A DNA stretch of 64,000 bases, from assembly GCA_942492815.1 (NCBI GenBank), contig OW818658.1, forward strand, positions 4,960,001 to 5,024,000, written 5' to 3'. Origin of the DNA: JAEUWI01 sp942492815 (lineage in GTDB: Bacteria; Hydrogenedentota; Hydrogenedentia; Hydrogenedentales; JAEUWI01). Positions 10,095 through 18,628 of this stretch are shown here, piece after piece. The number at the start of each line of letters is the position of its first letter. Position 1 is the first letter of the stretch. Under the pieces are notes generated by a model. The model ran no database searches and was not told the origin of the DNA. It saw nothing but the letters and a program-made list of their open reading frames with translations. The position numbers and the translations under genes are program-made.

Positions 10095-11348
10095 ATGAAA
10101 TTCCTTCGCGACTTACACGACAAGATTGAGCCCCACTTCCACAAAGGCGGAAAGCTCGAAAAGCTCTATCCCCTTTATGAAGCCCAGGACACGCTGCTCT
10201 TCACGCCAGGCCATGTAACCAAGGGCGCTTCCCACGTGCGTGATGCCCTCGATCTTAAGCGGATGATGGTCACGGTGGTCATCGCCTTGATCCCCTGCAT
10301 TCTGGTCGCCATGTACAACACGGGCTATCAGGCCAACGCGGCGCTGGCCGAAGGGGCTTCCGCCTTCGGATGGCGCGGCTGGATCATGGATCTGCTGAGC
10401 TTCGGCTACAACGAGGCCAACCCGCTGGCCTGTATCTTTCACGGTGCTCTCTATTACTTTCCGGTGTTGATTGTAACCTTCGTCGTAGGGGGCAACCTCG
10501 AAGTGCTCTTCGCGGTCGTGCGCAAGCATGAAATCAACGAAGGCTTTCTGGTCACCGGCATGCTTTTCCCCCTGATACTACCCCCGGCAATCCCCCTGTG
10601 GCAGGTGGCCCTGGGTATCGCCTTCGGCGTCGTGATCGGCAAGGAAATATTTGGCGGCACCGGGATGAATATCTTCAATCCCGCCCTTACCGCGCGCGCC
10701 TTCCTCTTCTTCGCCTACCCGGCGCAGATCTCGGGCGACAAGGTGTGGACCGCGGTTACAGAGGCCAATCAAATCGACGGCTTCAGCGGCGCTACCGCGC
10801 TGGGGCTCCTGGCCAACGTAGCGGGCCCCGCTCCGGTTGATGCCTGGCGCGGCGCCATCGACGGCATGGGTATCACGTGGGTTGACGCCTTCATGGGCAC
10901 AATTCCCGGATCCATGGGCGAGACCTCCACGCTGGCCTGTATCATCGGCGCGGGTATTCTGATTGTTATGGGCATCGGCTCGTGGCGCATCATGCTGGGC
11001 GGCGTTGTGGGGAGTCTGGCGATCACCCTGCTCTTCAACAGCATGGGATCCGAGACGAACGCCCTGCTCAATGTCCCCTTTCACTGGCACGTCGTGCTGG
11101 GCGGTTGGGCCTTCGGCTTGGTCTTCATGGCCACGGACCCCGTATCCGCACCTTACAGCAACCGGGGACGCTTCATCTACGGATTTTTCATCGGCGTCTT
11201 CGCCCTGCTGATACGCGTGGTAAATCCCGCCTATCCCGAGGGCATGATGCTCGCTATCCTCTTCATGAACATGTTCTCGCCGCTCCTGGACTGGATGGCA
11301 AAACGCTCCAATATCAAGAGGAGGCTGGCCCGCAATGCAGCAGTTTAG
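10095..11348 (+). CDS. nqrB: Na+-NQR subunit B
   Basis: This 417-residue integral membrane subunit carries one of the two covalently attached FMN groups and belongs to the NqrB/RnfD family. Hydrophobic segments begin around MMVTVVIALIPCILVAM. The FMN attachment motif GFSGAT is present with its threonine at residue 234, which ApbE would flavinylate. The C-terminal half has the usual helices (for example AFGLVFMATDPVSAPYSN). The 3' end overlaps the nqrC start by 14 bases, implying translational coupling. Confidence 0.97.
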   Translation: MKFLRDLHDKIEPHFHKGGKLEKLYPLYEAQDTLLFTPGHVTKGASHVRDALDLKRMMVTVVIALIPCILVAMYNTGYQANAALAEGASAFGWRGWIMDLLSFGYNEANPLACIFHGALYYFPVLIVTFVVGGNLEVLFAVVRKHEINEGFLVTGMLFPLILPPAIPLWQVALGIAFGVVIGKEIFGGTGMNIFNPALTARAFLFFAYPAQISGDKVWTAVTEANQIDGFSGATALGLLANVAGPAPVDAWRGAIDGMGITWVDAFMGTIPGSMGETSTLACIIGAGILIVMGIGSWRIMLGGVVGSLAITLLFNSMGSETNALLNVPFHWHVVLGGWAFGLVFMATDPVSAPYSNRGRFIYGFFIGVFALLIRVVNPAYPEGMMLAILFMNMFSPLLDWMAKRSNIKRRLARNAAV

Positions 11349-12099
11349 CACCAAATACACCTACATCTTTTCATTCGGGCTGTGCCTCATCTGTTCGATT
11401 CTCCTCTCCGTGGCCGCCGTCGCGCTCAAGGAACGCCAGTCCGCCAACATGCAGTTGGACAAACAGAAGAGCGTCCTGATGGCCTGCAACATGGTCAAGC
11501 CCGGCGAGTCCGTCAGTGCCGATCAGGTACGCGAGATGTTCGCGACCATCGAGCCGGTCGTGATCGATCTCGGCACCGACGCGGTAGCCGAGGGCGTGGA
11601 TCCGGCCAGCTTCGACTCGGGCGCGGCCCCGCTGGTGGTCCCGCCGAACAATGCCGCACAAATCAAAGAAATGCCCGGCCAGGTCCAGATTTTCAAGGTG
11701 ATGAAGGAGGGCAAAGTGGATATGCTGGTGCTGCCCATCTTCGGCAAGGGCCTCTGGGGCACGCTTTACGGCTTCCTCGCGGTAAACGAGGACACAAATA
11801 CGATCGAGGGCATCACCTACTACGACCACAAAGAGACGCCCGGCCTCGGCGGCGAAGTGGACAATCCGAAGTGGAAAAATCGGTGGCCCCACCGCCAAGT
11901 TTACGACAAGGACTGGAACGTGGCCATCAAAGTAATCAAGGGCCATGCGGGCGAGCCCGCGGGCGACCCCCACAGCGTGGACGGCCTCAGCGGTGCCACC
12001 ATTACGAGCCGCGGTGTCACGAACATGCTCGATTTCTGGTTGGGCGAAGAAGGCTTCGGCCCCTACCTCAAGACCTTCCGCGAAACAGGGAGTGCATAA
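11335..12099 (+). CDS. nqrC: Na+-NQR subunit C
   Basis: This 254-residue subunit has one N-terminal membrane helix (YIFSFGLCLICSILLSVAAV) and a periplasmic FMN-binding domain. The attachment motif DGLSGATITSRGV is intact with the acceptor threonine at residue 222, next to the ApbE-encoding gene product's known target context. The region LWGTLYGFLAV and YYDHKETPGLGGE is typical of NqrC/RnfG. The start at 11335 lies inside the end of nqrB. Confidence 0.97.
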   Translation: MQQFSTKYTYIFSFGLCLICSILLSVAAVALKERQSANMQLDKQKSVLMACNMVKPGESVSADQVREMFATIEPVVIDLGTDAVAEGVDPASFDSGAAPLVVPPNNAAQIKEMPGQVQIFKVMKEGKVDMLVLPIFGKGLWGTLYGFLAVNEDTNTIEGITYYDHKETPGLGGEVDNPKWKNRWPHRQVYDKDWNVAIKVIKGHAGEPAGDPHSVDGLSGATITSRGVTNMLDFWLGEEGFGPYLKTFRETGSA

Positions 12100-12102
12100 G
12101 CC

Positions 12103-12732
12103 ATGCAATTCGGAAAGAAGGAACGGGAAGTCGTTCTCGACCCACTGTTCAACAACAACCCCATCGCCCTCCAGGTCCTTGGCATCTGTTCGGCCCTCGC
12201 CGTGACCACCAAGATGGAAACCGCGCTGGTCATGTGCCTCGGCGTAACCGCCGTCACCGCATGCTCCAATTTCGTCGTGAGCCTGCTGCGCAATAACATT
12301 CCCCCCTCCATCCGCATCATCGTGCAGCTCTCGGTCATCGCCACCTTTGTGATTCTGACGGACCAGATCCTCAAGGCCTATGTTTTCGAGATCAGCAAAC
12401 AGCTCTCGGTCTTCGTGGGGCTCATCATTACAAACTGTATCGTGATGGGCCGCGCCGAGGGTTATGCCATGCAGAATGGCCCCCTGCTCAGCTTCCTCGA
12501 CGGGCTGGGCAACGGCCTCGGCTACAGCGTCGTGCTCATGAGCGTGGCCGTCATCCGCGAACTTTTCGGTTCGGGCACCCTCTTCGGGGCTGTGTTGCTG
12601 AAATCGGTCAATGATGGCGGTTGGTACACCACCAACGGCCTCATGGTACTTTCTCCCGGCGCCTTTTTCCTGATTGCCACCTTCATCTGGGCCGTCCGCA
12701 CGTGGAAGCCCGAACAGCAGGAGGAAAGCTGA
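12103..12732 (+). CDS. nqrD: Na+-NQR subunit D
   Basis: This 209-residue polytopic membrane subunit belongs to the NqrD/RnfE family. Together with NqrE it forms the symmetric membrane core that holds an iron centre between the subunits. Sequence landmarks are NNNPIALQVLGICSALAVT near the start and the central ITNCIVMGRAEGYAM. Its ATG is three bases after the nqrC stop. Confidence 0.97.
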   Translation: MQFGKKEREVVLDPLFNNNPIALQVLGICSALAVTTKMETALVMCLGVTAVTACSNFVVSLLRNNIPPSIRIIVQLSVIATFVILTDQILKAYVFEISKQLSVFVGLIITNCIVMGRAEGYAMQNGPLLSFLDGLGNGLGYSVVLMSVAVIRELFGSGTLFGAVLLKSVNDGGWYTTNGLMVLSPGAFFLIATFIWAVRTWKPEQQEES

Positions 12733-12735
12733 GTC

Positions 12736-13356
12736 ATGCTGCAACACCACCTGAGTTTGTTTACCACCTCGGCCTTCCTGGAAAACATGGCCCTCGCCTT
12801 CTTCCTGGGCATGTGTACCTTCCTCGGCTGCTCCAAGCGGGTAGATGCTTCCTTCGGACTGGGCTGTGCCGTCGTCTTCGTGCAGGCCGTCACGGTCCCC
12901 CTGAACAACATCATCTATACCAGCTTTCTCGCCCCCGGCGCCCTTCACTGGACCGGCGTCGCGTCACTCGCTGAAGTCGATCTGAGTTTCCTCGCCTTCC
13001 TGACCTTCATCGGCACCATCGCGGCCATGACCCAGATCGTGGAAATGGCCCTGGATCGCTATATTCCGTCCCTGTATGCCTCCCTCGGTATTTTCCTCCC
13101 GCTGATCGCCGTGAACTGCGCGATCCTGGGCGGCTCCCTCTTCATGCTGGAACGCTCGTACAACTTCGCGGAAAGCGTCACCTACGGTTTTGGCTCCGGA
13201 TTCGGCTGGATGATGGCCATCGTGTCCATGGCGGCCATTCGCGAGAAAATGCGCTACAGCAACGTGCCGGCCGGCCTGCGCGGCCTGGGGATCACCTTCA
13301 TGCTGGCGGGATTGATGGCCATCGGCTTCATGGCCTTCTCCGGCATCCAACTTTAA
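12736..13356 (+). CDS. nqrE: Na+-NQR subunit E
   Basis: This 206-residue membrane subunit is homologous to NqrD and RnfA. It contains the conserved AFFLGMCTFLGCSKRV region in the first helices and PLIAVNCAILGGSLFM in the fourth, whose cysteines contribute to the inter-subunit iron site. It starts three bases after nqrD. Confidence 0.97.
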   Translation: MLQHHLSLFTTSAFLENMALAFFLGMCTFLGCSKRVDASFGLGCAVVFVQAVTVPLNNIIYTSFLAPGALHWTGVASLAEVDLSFLAFLTFIGTIAAMTQIVEMALDRYIPSLYASLGIFLPLIAVNCAILGGSLFMLERSYNFAESVTYGFGSGFGWMMAIVSMAAIREKMRYSNVPAGLRGLGITFMLAGLMAIGFMAFSGIQL

Positions 13357-13392
13357 TCGTCTGAAGCGGTATTTCGCTAGGGAGTACACACG

Positions 13393-14616
13393 ATGACAAC
13401 CATTCTCATGGGTGTTTTCATGTTCTGCGCCGTCATCCTGTCCCTCGTTTGGGTGGTGCTGTCGGCCAAGGCCAAACTCGTGGCCACCGGGGACGTGACC
13501 ATCACCATCAACGGTGATCCGAGCTCAGCCATTACGACGGCCGCGGGCGGCACCCTGCTGGGCACCCTCGCCAACAACAAGATCTTTATTCCCTCCGCCT
13601 GCGGCGGCAAGGGCAGTTGCGGTGTTTGCAAGGTCACGGTGAAATCCGGCGGCGGCTCGCTCCTGACAACAGAAGAAAACTGGATCACACGGGGCGAGGC
13701 GAAAGAAGGCTGCCGCCTCTCCTGCCAGGTCAAGGTGAAAAATAACCTGAGCATCGAAATTCCGCCGGAGGTGTTCTCGGTCAAGAAATGGAAGTGCAAG
13801 GTCCGCTCCAACGACAACGTGGCGACTTTCATCAAGGAATTGGTGCTGGAACTGCCCGAAGGTGAGAGCGTCCCCTTCCGCGCTGGCGGCTATATCCAGA
13901 TCGAGTGCCCGCCCCATCACGTCAAATACAAAGACTTCGTCGTGCAGGAGGAATACCGCCCCGACTGGGACAAGTTCAACATCTGGCAGTATGAGTCCAA
14001 GGTCGAAGAGACGGTCACGCGCGCCTACTCCATGGCCAACTACCCGGAAGAGTTCGGCATCATCATGCTGAATGTGCGCGTGGCCACGCCGCCGCCCCGG
14101 ACCCAGGGCATTCCCCCGGGCATCATGTCTTCCTATATCTTCAGCCTGAAGCCGGGCGATGAAGTGACCATTTCCGGGCCCTTTGGCGAATTCTTCGCCC
14201 ACGACACGAAGCGCGAGATGTGCTTCATCGGCGGCGGCGCGGGCATGGCGCCCATGCGCTCCCACATCTTTGACCAGTTCCGGCGGATTCACACGGATCG
14301 CAAGGCGACCTTCTGGTACGGCGCGCGCAGCCTCCGCGAAATGTTCTACGTCGAAGACTTTGACACCATCCAGGCGGAGAACCCCAACTTCACTTGGCAC
14401 ACGGCGCTCTCCGAGCCCCTGACCGAAGACAACTGGACGGGCTACACGGGCTTTATCCACCAGGTGCTGCTGGAAAACTACCTAAAGAACCACCCGGCAC
14501 CGGAAGACGTAGAGTACTACCTTTGCGGACCGCCGATGATGCTTTCGGCCGTGACCAACATGCTCCACGACCTCGGCGTGGAAGACGAAATGATCGAGTT
14601 TGATGATTTTGGCTAA
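13393..14616 (+). CDS. nqrF: Na+-NQR subunit F, NADH-oxidising
   Basis: This 407-residue subunit accepts electrons from NADH and passes them through FAD and a [2Fe-2S] cluster. It has an N-terminal membrane anchor (ILMGVFMFCAVILSLVWVVL), a plant-type ferredoxin domain with cluster cysteines at residues 70, 76, 79 and 111 (PSACGGKGSCGVCK and LSCQ), then an FAD/NAD-binding reductase domain with RAYSMANYP and the GGGAGMAPMRSH nucleotide loop. The four Cys positions equal those reported for Vibrio cholerae NqrF. The gene end overlaps apbE. Confidence 0.97.
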   Translation: MTTILMGVFMFCAVILSLVWVVLSAKAKLVATGDVTITINGDPSSAITTAAGGTLLGTLANNKIFIPSACGGKGSCGVCKVTVKSGGGSLLTTEENWITRGEAKEGCRLSCQVKVKNNLSIEIPPEVFSVKKWKCKVRSNDNVATFIKELVLELPEGESVPFRAGGYIQIECPPHHVKYKDFVVQEEYRPDWDKFNIWQYESKVEETVTRAYSMANYPEEFGIIMLNVRVATPPPRTQGIPPGIMSSYIFSLKPGDEVTISGPFGEFFAHDTKREMCFIGGGAGMAPMRSHIFDQFRRIHTDRKATFWYGARSLREMFYVEDFDTIQAENPNFTWHTALSEPLTEDNWTGYTGFIHQVLLENYLKNHPAPEDVEYYLCGPPMMLSAVTNMLHDLGVEDEMIEFDDFG

Positions 14617-15670
14617 GCCCAATTCCATTTCCCTTCGGTTTCTGGTGAAGAGCGTGGCTTCGGCCGCGCTCTTCCTTTGCGTGGCCGCCGGGTGCGCGCC
14701 TCCGGTCTCCCCCGCACCGGAGCAAGTCGAGTTTACGGGCGCGATCATGGGGACGACCTACCACATCAAAGTGGCGGCGACGATGACCGACCCGGAATCC
14801 ACGGACACCGCCAGGGCCATCGAGGATGCCCTCAAGAACGTGGATCAGAAGATGTCCACCTACAAGCCGGATTCCGAAGTTTCGCGGTTGAACGCCTCGC
14901 CGGCGGGCGTCCCCGTTACCGTTTCGGACGAAACCTTCGAGGTATTCGAAAAGGGACTACAGGTGAATCGGGAATCCGATGGCGCCTTTGATATCACCGT
15001 GGGACCGCTCGTGAACGCCTGGGGCTTCGGGCCAGAGGGCCCGGCACACTCTCCCGGCGATGATGAACTGGCCACCCTGCTGGCACTCGTAGGACCCGAC
15101 AAGATTTCCCTTAATGCCGATACGCACACCGTCACCAAGGCTGCGGATGGCGTCTACTGTGACCCCGCCTCGGTCGCCGAGGGCTACGCCGTCGATCAGG
15201 TGGCCGAACTCCTCCTCGCGCGGGGCTACGGGGACTATATGGTGGAGGTGGGCGGCGAGGTCCGCACGGCGGGAAAAAACGCCAGTGGCGCCCCGTGGAA
15301 AATCGCCATCGAAAAACCGGTCGACGAGGGCCGGGTCATTCAGCGGGTTGTCGGCATCTCCGGCGTTTCCCTGTCAACATCGGGCAACTATCGCAAGTTC
15401 TATATCGTCGACGGCCGACGTGTGTCCCACGCGATCAACCCGAAAACGGGACGCCCCGCGGAACACAGCCTCGCATCCGCCAGTGTGATTCACCCGAATT
15501 GCGCCCTGGCCGATGCCTATTCCACCGCCATCATGGTGCTCGGCGAAAAGGACGGCCTCGCCTTCGCGGAAAAGCTGAAGCTGCCGGTGCTGCTGCTGAT
15601 CCACGGCGAGCAGGGCGAAATCATCGAACGGCAGACCCCGGAGTTCGGGACCTACCTGCTGGAAGAGTAA
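14603..15670 (+). CDS. apbE: FAD:protein FMN transferase
   Basis: This 355-residue lipoprotein transfers FMN from FAD onto threonines of NqrB and NqrC, so it is the maturation factor for the operon. A signal peptide ends at VAAGC, a plausible lipobox placing it on the periplasmic side. Family motifs include FTGAIMGTTYHIKV near the mature N-terminus, DVDQKMSTYKPDSEVSRLN-type region, the YMVEVGGEVRTAGKN segment and HAINPKTGRPAEH. The ATG at 14603 overlaps the nqrF end by 14 bases; an in-frame TTG lies one codon earlier. Linkage to nqr and the intact SGAT motifs of NqrB and NqrC support this role. Confidence 0.95.
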   Translation: MILAKPNSISLRFLVKSVASAALFLCVAAGCAPPVSPAPEQVEFTGAIMGTTYHIKVAATMTDPESTDTARAIEDALKNVDQKMSTYKPDSEVSRLNASPAGVPVTVSDETFEVFEKGLQVNRESDGAFDITVGPLVNAWGFGPEGPAHSPGDDELATLLALVGPDKISLNADTHTVTKAADGVYCDPASVAEGYAVDQVAELLLARGYGDYMVEVGGEVRTAGKNASGAPWKIAIEKPVDEGRVIQRVVGISGVSLSTSGNYRKFYIVDGRRVSHAINPKTGRPAEHSLASASVIHPNCALADAYSTAIMVLGEKDGLAFAEKLKLPVLLLIHGEQGEIIERQTPEFGTYLLEE

Positions 15671-15761
15671 GGCGGAAGGCATTGTCGTCGGCCTGAATTT
15701 CCGCTCTGAAATCGGCTACACTAGGGGCACCCCACAACCCACGGAAGAAAGCGTACTACCC

Positions 15762-17027
15762 ATGAGTTCTACCTCCTTCGGCCGCGGCGATGCCGTTGGC
15801 CTTCGCGCCGCCGTAAATAATGCGGTGAACAAGACCGCCATCACCGATATCCACACCCACCTCTACGCCACCGACTTCGGCGGGCTGCTGCTGTGGGGTA
15901 TCGACGAGCTGCTCACCTACCACTACCTCATCGCCGAGTTTTTTCGACTTTCCGACATGCCTTATGACCAGTTCTGGGCGCTGTCGAAAACCCAACAGGC
16001 CGACATCATCTGGGAGACGCTGTTCATTCGCAACAGCCCCTTGAGTGAGGCGTGCCGGGGCGTCATCACCGTGCTGGATTCACTCGGGCTCGATGTATCC
16101 GCGCGCGATCTCAAGGGCTACCGTGCCTGGTTCAACGCCCAGGAAACCGCCGCGCATGTGGATCGCGTTTTTGCCACCGCAAACATCAAGTGCGCGGTGA
16201 TGACCAACGACCCCTTCGACCCCCAGGAGCGACCGGCCTGGGAAGGGGGCTATCAGCCGGATGACCGCTTCTACGGTGTCTTACGCATCGACCCATTGCT
16301 CAACGGATGGGCCGGGAGCTACCAATACCTCCAGGGCTGGGGCTATGACGTGGAAGTCACGTTGAACGACAAGAGCAAGGCCGAGGTGCGCCGCTTCCTC
16401 ACCGATTGGGTCAAGCAGATGAAGGCCCTGTATATGGCGGTGTCGCTGCCGCCCGATTTTGCCCTGCCGGAGCAATCCGCCCGAGCCACGCTGATCGAGG
16501 AATGCATCCTGCCCGTGGCGCGCGAGTTCAACATTCCCTTCGCCATGATGATCGGCGTGACCCGCCAGATCAATCCACTGCTGCGCCTCGCGGGCGACAG
16601 CGTGGCCCCCTCCAGCATGAAGCCGGTGGAGTACATCTGCGCGAAGTATCCCCAGAACAAGTTCATGGTCACCACGCTCTCCCGCGAGGACCAGCACAGC
16701 CTCTGCGTCACCGCGCGAAAGTTTCGCAACCTCCTCATCTTCGGCTGCTGGTGGTTTCTGAACAACCCCAGCCTTATCCAGGAGATGACGGAAATGCGCT
16801 TGGAACTGCTGGGGCCCTCCATCATCCCCCAGCACTCCGATGCCCGGGTCCTCGATCAGGTGATCTACAAGTGGAAGCACTCCCGCGAGGTCATTGCGAA
16901 GGTCCTGCGACACAAATACGCTGATCTGGTCGAATCCGGCTGGAGCGTTTCGGAAGACGAGATCAAGCGCGATGCGGAGCAACTGCTGGGCGGCAATTTC
17001 TGGCGCTTTATTGACCTGAAGTTGTAA
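15762..17027 (+). CDS. Uronate isomerase-like amidohydrolase-superfamily protein
   Basis: The 421-residue product has the features of the glucuronate/uronate isomerase (UxaC) branch of the amidohydrolase superfamily: DIHTHLY near the N-terminus (metal-binding HxH), an all-helical insertion after it (LLTYHYLIAEFFRLS), and the late GCWWFLNNPSLI segment typical of UxaC. The family converts glucuronate to fructuronate or galacturonate to tagaturonate. No other uronate catabolism genes are nearby, and it sits alone between nqr/apbE and the convergent men operon. Length is shorter than classic UxaC (about 470), so it may be a divergent subgroup with another substrate. Confidence 0.75.
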   Translation: MSSTSFGRGDAVGLRAAVNNAVNKTAITDIHTHLYATDFGGLLLWGIDELLTYHYLIAEFFRLSDMPYDQFWALSKTQQADIIWETLFIRNSPLSEACRGVITVLDSLGLDVSARDLKGYRAWFNAQETAAHVDRVFATANIKCAVMTNDPFDPQERPAWEGGYQPDDRFYGVLRIDPLLNGWAGSYQYLQGWGYDVEVTLNDKSKAEVRRFLTDWVKQMKALYMAVSLPPDFALPEQSARATLIEECILPVAREFNIPFAMMIGVTRQINPLLRLAGDSVAPSSMKPVEYICAKYPQNKFMVTTLSREDQHSLCVTARKFRNLLIFGCWWFLNNPSLIQEMTEMRLELLGPSIIPQHSDARVLDQVIYKWKHSREVIAKVLRHKYADLVESGWSVSEDEIKRDAEQLLGGNFWRFIDLKL

Positions 17028-17065
17028 CCGGGAAAGACGAGGCCGCGGAAGTCGTCGCCGGCGCG

Positions 17066-18628
17066 TCAGTCCCCCGGTAATTGCGCCGCCCTTCGCGCCA
17101 GGGCGGCGCGGGAGACTTTCATTCCGCCACCGGCATGCTCGCTTGGCCACGGATAATAGCGGCGCGGCACCTTGAATCGCGGCAAGACCCGGAGCAGGGC
17201 GTCGGAGATTTCGGCCGCGTCCAGCGCACCCGCGCACTCCACGAATGCGACGGGAGTCGCGCCGAACTCAGGGTGGGCCACGGGCACCACGATGGCCTGC
17301 ATGATGCCTGGCAGCGCACAGAGCGCCCGCTCGATTTCTTCGGGCTGAATGTTCTCGCCGCCCACGATAAACAGGTTATCCTTTCGCCCCGTAACATATA
17401 GAAAGCCCTCGTCGTCCAGATACCCGCAGTCGCTGGTGGTGAACCACCCCGCGTCATCAAATGGGCACTGGAGCGCGCCGGCGCGCCAGTAGCCCGCAAA
17501 GCGCGTGGGGCCCGCAACCTGAATACGTCCGCCCTCATCGACGCGTACGGCGTCCGCCGCAAGAGGGCGACCGGAGGAAGCCAACTGCGCGCGGGTGGCG
17601 CCGGGCGGCGTCGCTGCAATCTGGCTCGCCGTCTCCGTCATGCCGTAGCTCGTGTGAATGGGTAGACCCGCGGCCTGCGCGCGTTCGATCAGCGGCGCGG
17701 GGATGGCACTGCCGCCGAGGAGTATCGCCTTCAGCGTCTTCAAGTGCGCACCGGCATCCAGCAACTGCGCCAGTTGTCGCGCCACGAGGGAGATATGGGT
17801 GGCGCCGGACGTTTCAATCGCATTGGCCAGCGGTGCTCCCGGCTCTGGCAGGGCAATCGTTGCACCGGCGACCAGACAGCGAAAGAGCACACCAAAGCCT
17901 GCCACGTGATGCATCGGCAGCGAAAGGAGCCAGGTATCACCCGGCGCAAGGGGAATGTTGGCGTTGGAGATCTGTGCATTCTCGATATGATTGCGCAGGC
18001 TGAGCACGGCGGCCTTGGGGGTTCCCGTGCTACCCGAGGTGAAGATCATCGTGGCGGGCTGGTCGATGCGCCATACCGGGGTCGTCCCGTGTATGACGGG
18101 GGATTGAGAATGGGAAAGGCCAGCGCTACTGGTGTCTACCCCCCCTGCCCCCCCGCAAGCGGGGGGGAGCGGAACGTCGAGCTCATGCCGGGAGTTCGAG
18201 GTCTCACGCGAACCAACAAATCCTGCGAGTCCATTCCCCCCCACTTGCGGGGGGGTAGCTCCCGTCACGGAAGCTCCAAGACCCAAAATATCTCCCTGCT
18301 CTTCTCCTTTCACCAGTGCGCAATCCAGATCCGCCAGCAGGCCCTCGCGATAGTCCTCTGGAAACTGGGGATTCACGGGACACGCAACAGCTCCGATGCG
18401 ATAGAGGGCAATGAGTGTGGAAAGCAGTCGCTCTCCGGCGGGCATGATCAGCCCGACGCGCGTCCCGTTGCCAACGCCCGCCTTGTGCAGGGAGCATTCC
18501 AGGTCCGCGATGCGCGCGTGCCATTCGGCCCAGGTGACACGCCTGGCCCCACTACGAAGCGCAATCCCTTCCGGTGCGGTCTCCGCCCACTGGGCCACCC
18601 GACACGGCACGAACGCGGGGGCATTCAT
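17066..18628 (-). CDS. menE: O-succinylbenzoate-CoA ligase with in-frame repeat insertion
   Basis: This 520-residue adenylate-forming enzyme activates o-succinylbenzoate as its CoA thioester in menaquinone synthesis. The P-loop TSGSTGTPKAA, the YGMTETAS motif, DCGYLDDEGFLYVTGRKDN and the GGENIQPEEIE hinge are all intact. It is the last gene of the men operon; its ATG overlaps the menC stop (ATGA). Between the N-terminal subdomain and the P-loop there are about 50 extra residues of low-complexity, Pro/Gly-rich sequence encoded by a palindromic DNA repeat (18138-18256). The frame stays open through it, so the enzyme may still be active with a surface loop. Confidence 0.93.
   Translation of the reverse strand: MNAPAFVPCRVAQWAETAPEGIALRSGARRVTWAEWHARIADLECSLHKAGVGNGTRVGLIMPAGERLLSTLIALYRIGAVACPVNPQFPEDYREGLLADLDCALVKGEEQGDILGLGASVTGATPPQVGGNGLAGFVGSRETSNSRHELDVPLPPACGGAGGVDTSSAGLSHSQSPVIHGTTPVWRIDQPATMIFTSGSTGTPKAAVLSLRNHIENAQISNANIPLAPGDTWLLSLPMHHVAGFGVLFRCLVAGATIALPEPGAPLANAIETSGATHISLVARQLAQLLDAGAHLKTLKAILLGGSAIPAPLIERAQAAGLPIHTSYGMTETASQIAATPPGATRAQLASSGRPLAADAVRVDEGGRIQVAGPTRFAGYWRAGALQCPFDDAGWFTTSDCGYLDDEGFLYVTGRKDNLFIVGGENIQPEEIERALCALPGIMQAIVVPVAHPEFGATPVAFVECAGALDAAEISDALLRVLPRFKVPRRYYPWPSEHAGGGMKVSRAALARRAAQLPGD
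18138..18256. repeat. Palindromic repeat pair inserted within menE
   Basis: Two GC hairpins bound a 65-base spacer: CCCCCCCGCAAGCGGGGGGG (about 18151-18168) and CCCCCCCACTTGCGGGGGGG (about 18236-18255). Such C-run/G-run palindromes resemble REP-like elements common between genes in many bacteria, but here the whole unit lies in coding sequence and keeps the frame. Confidence 0.8.
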
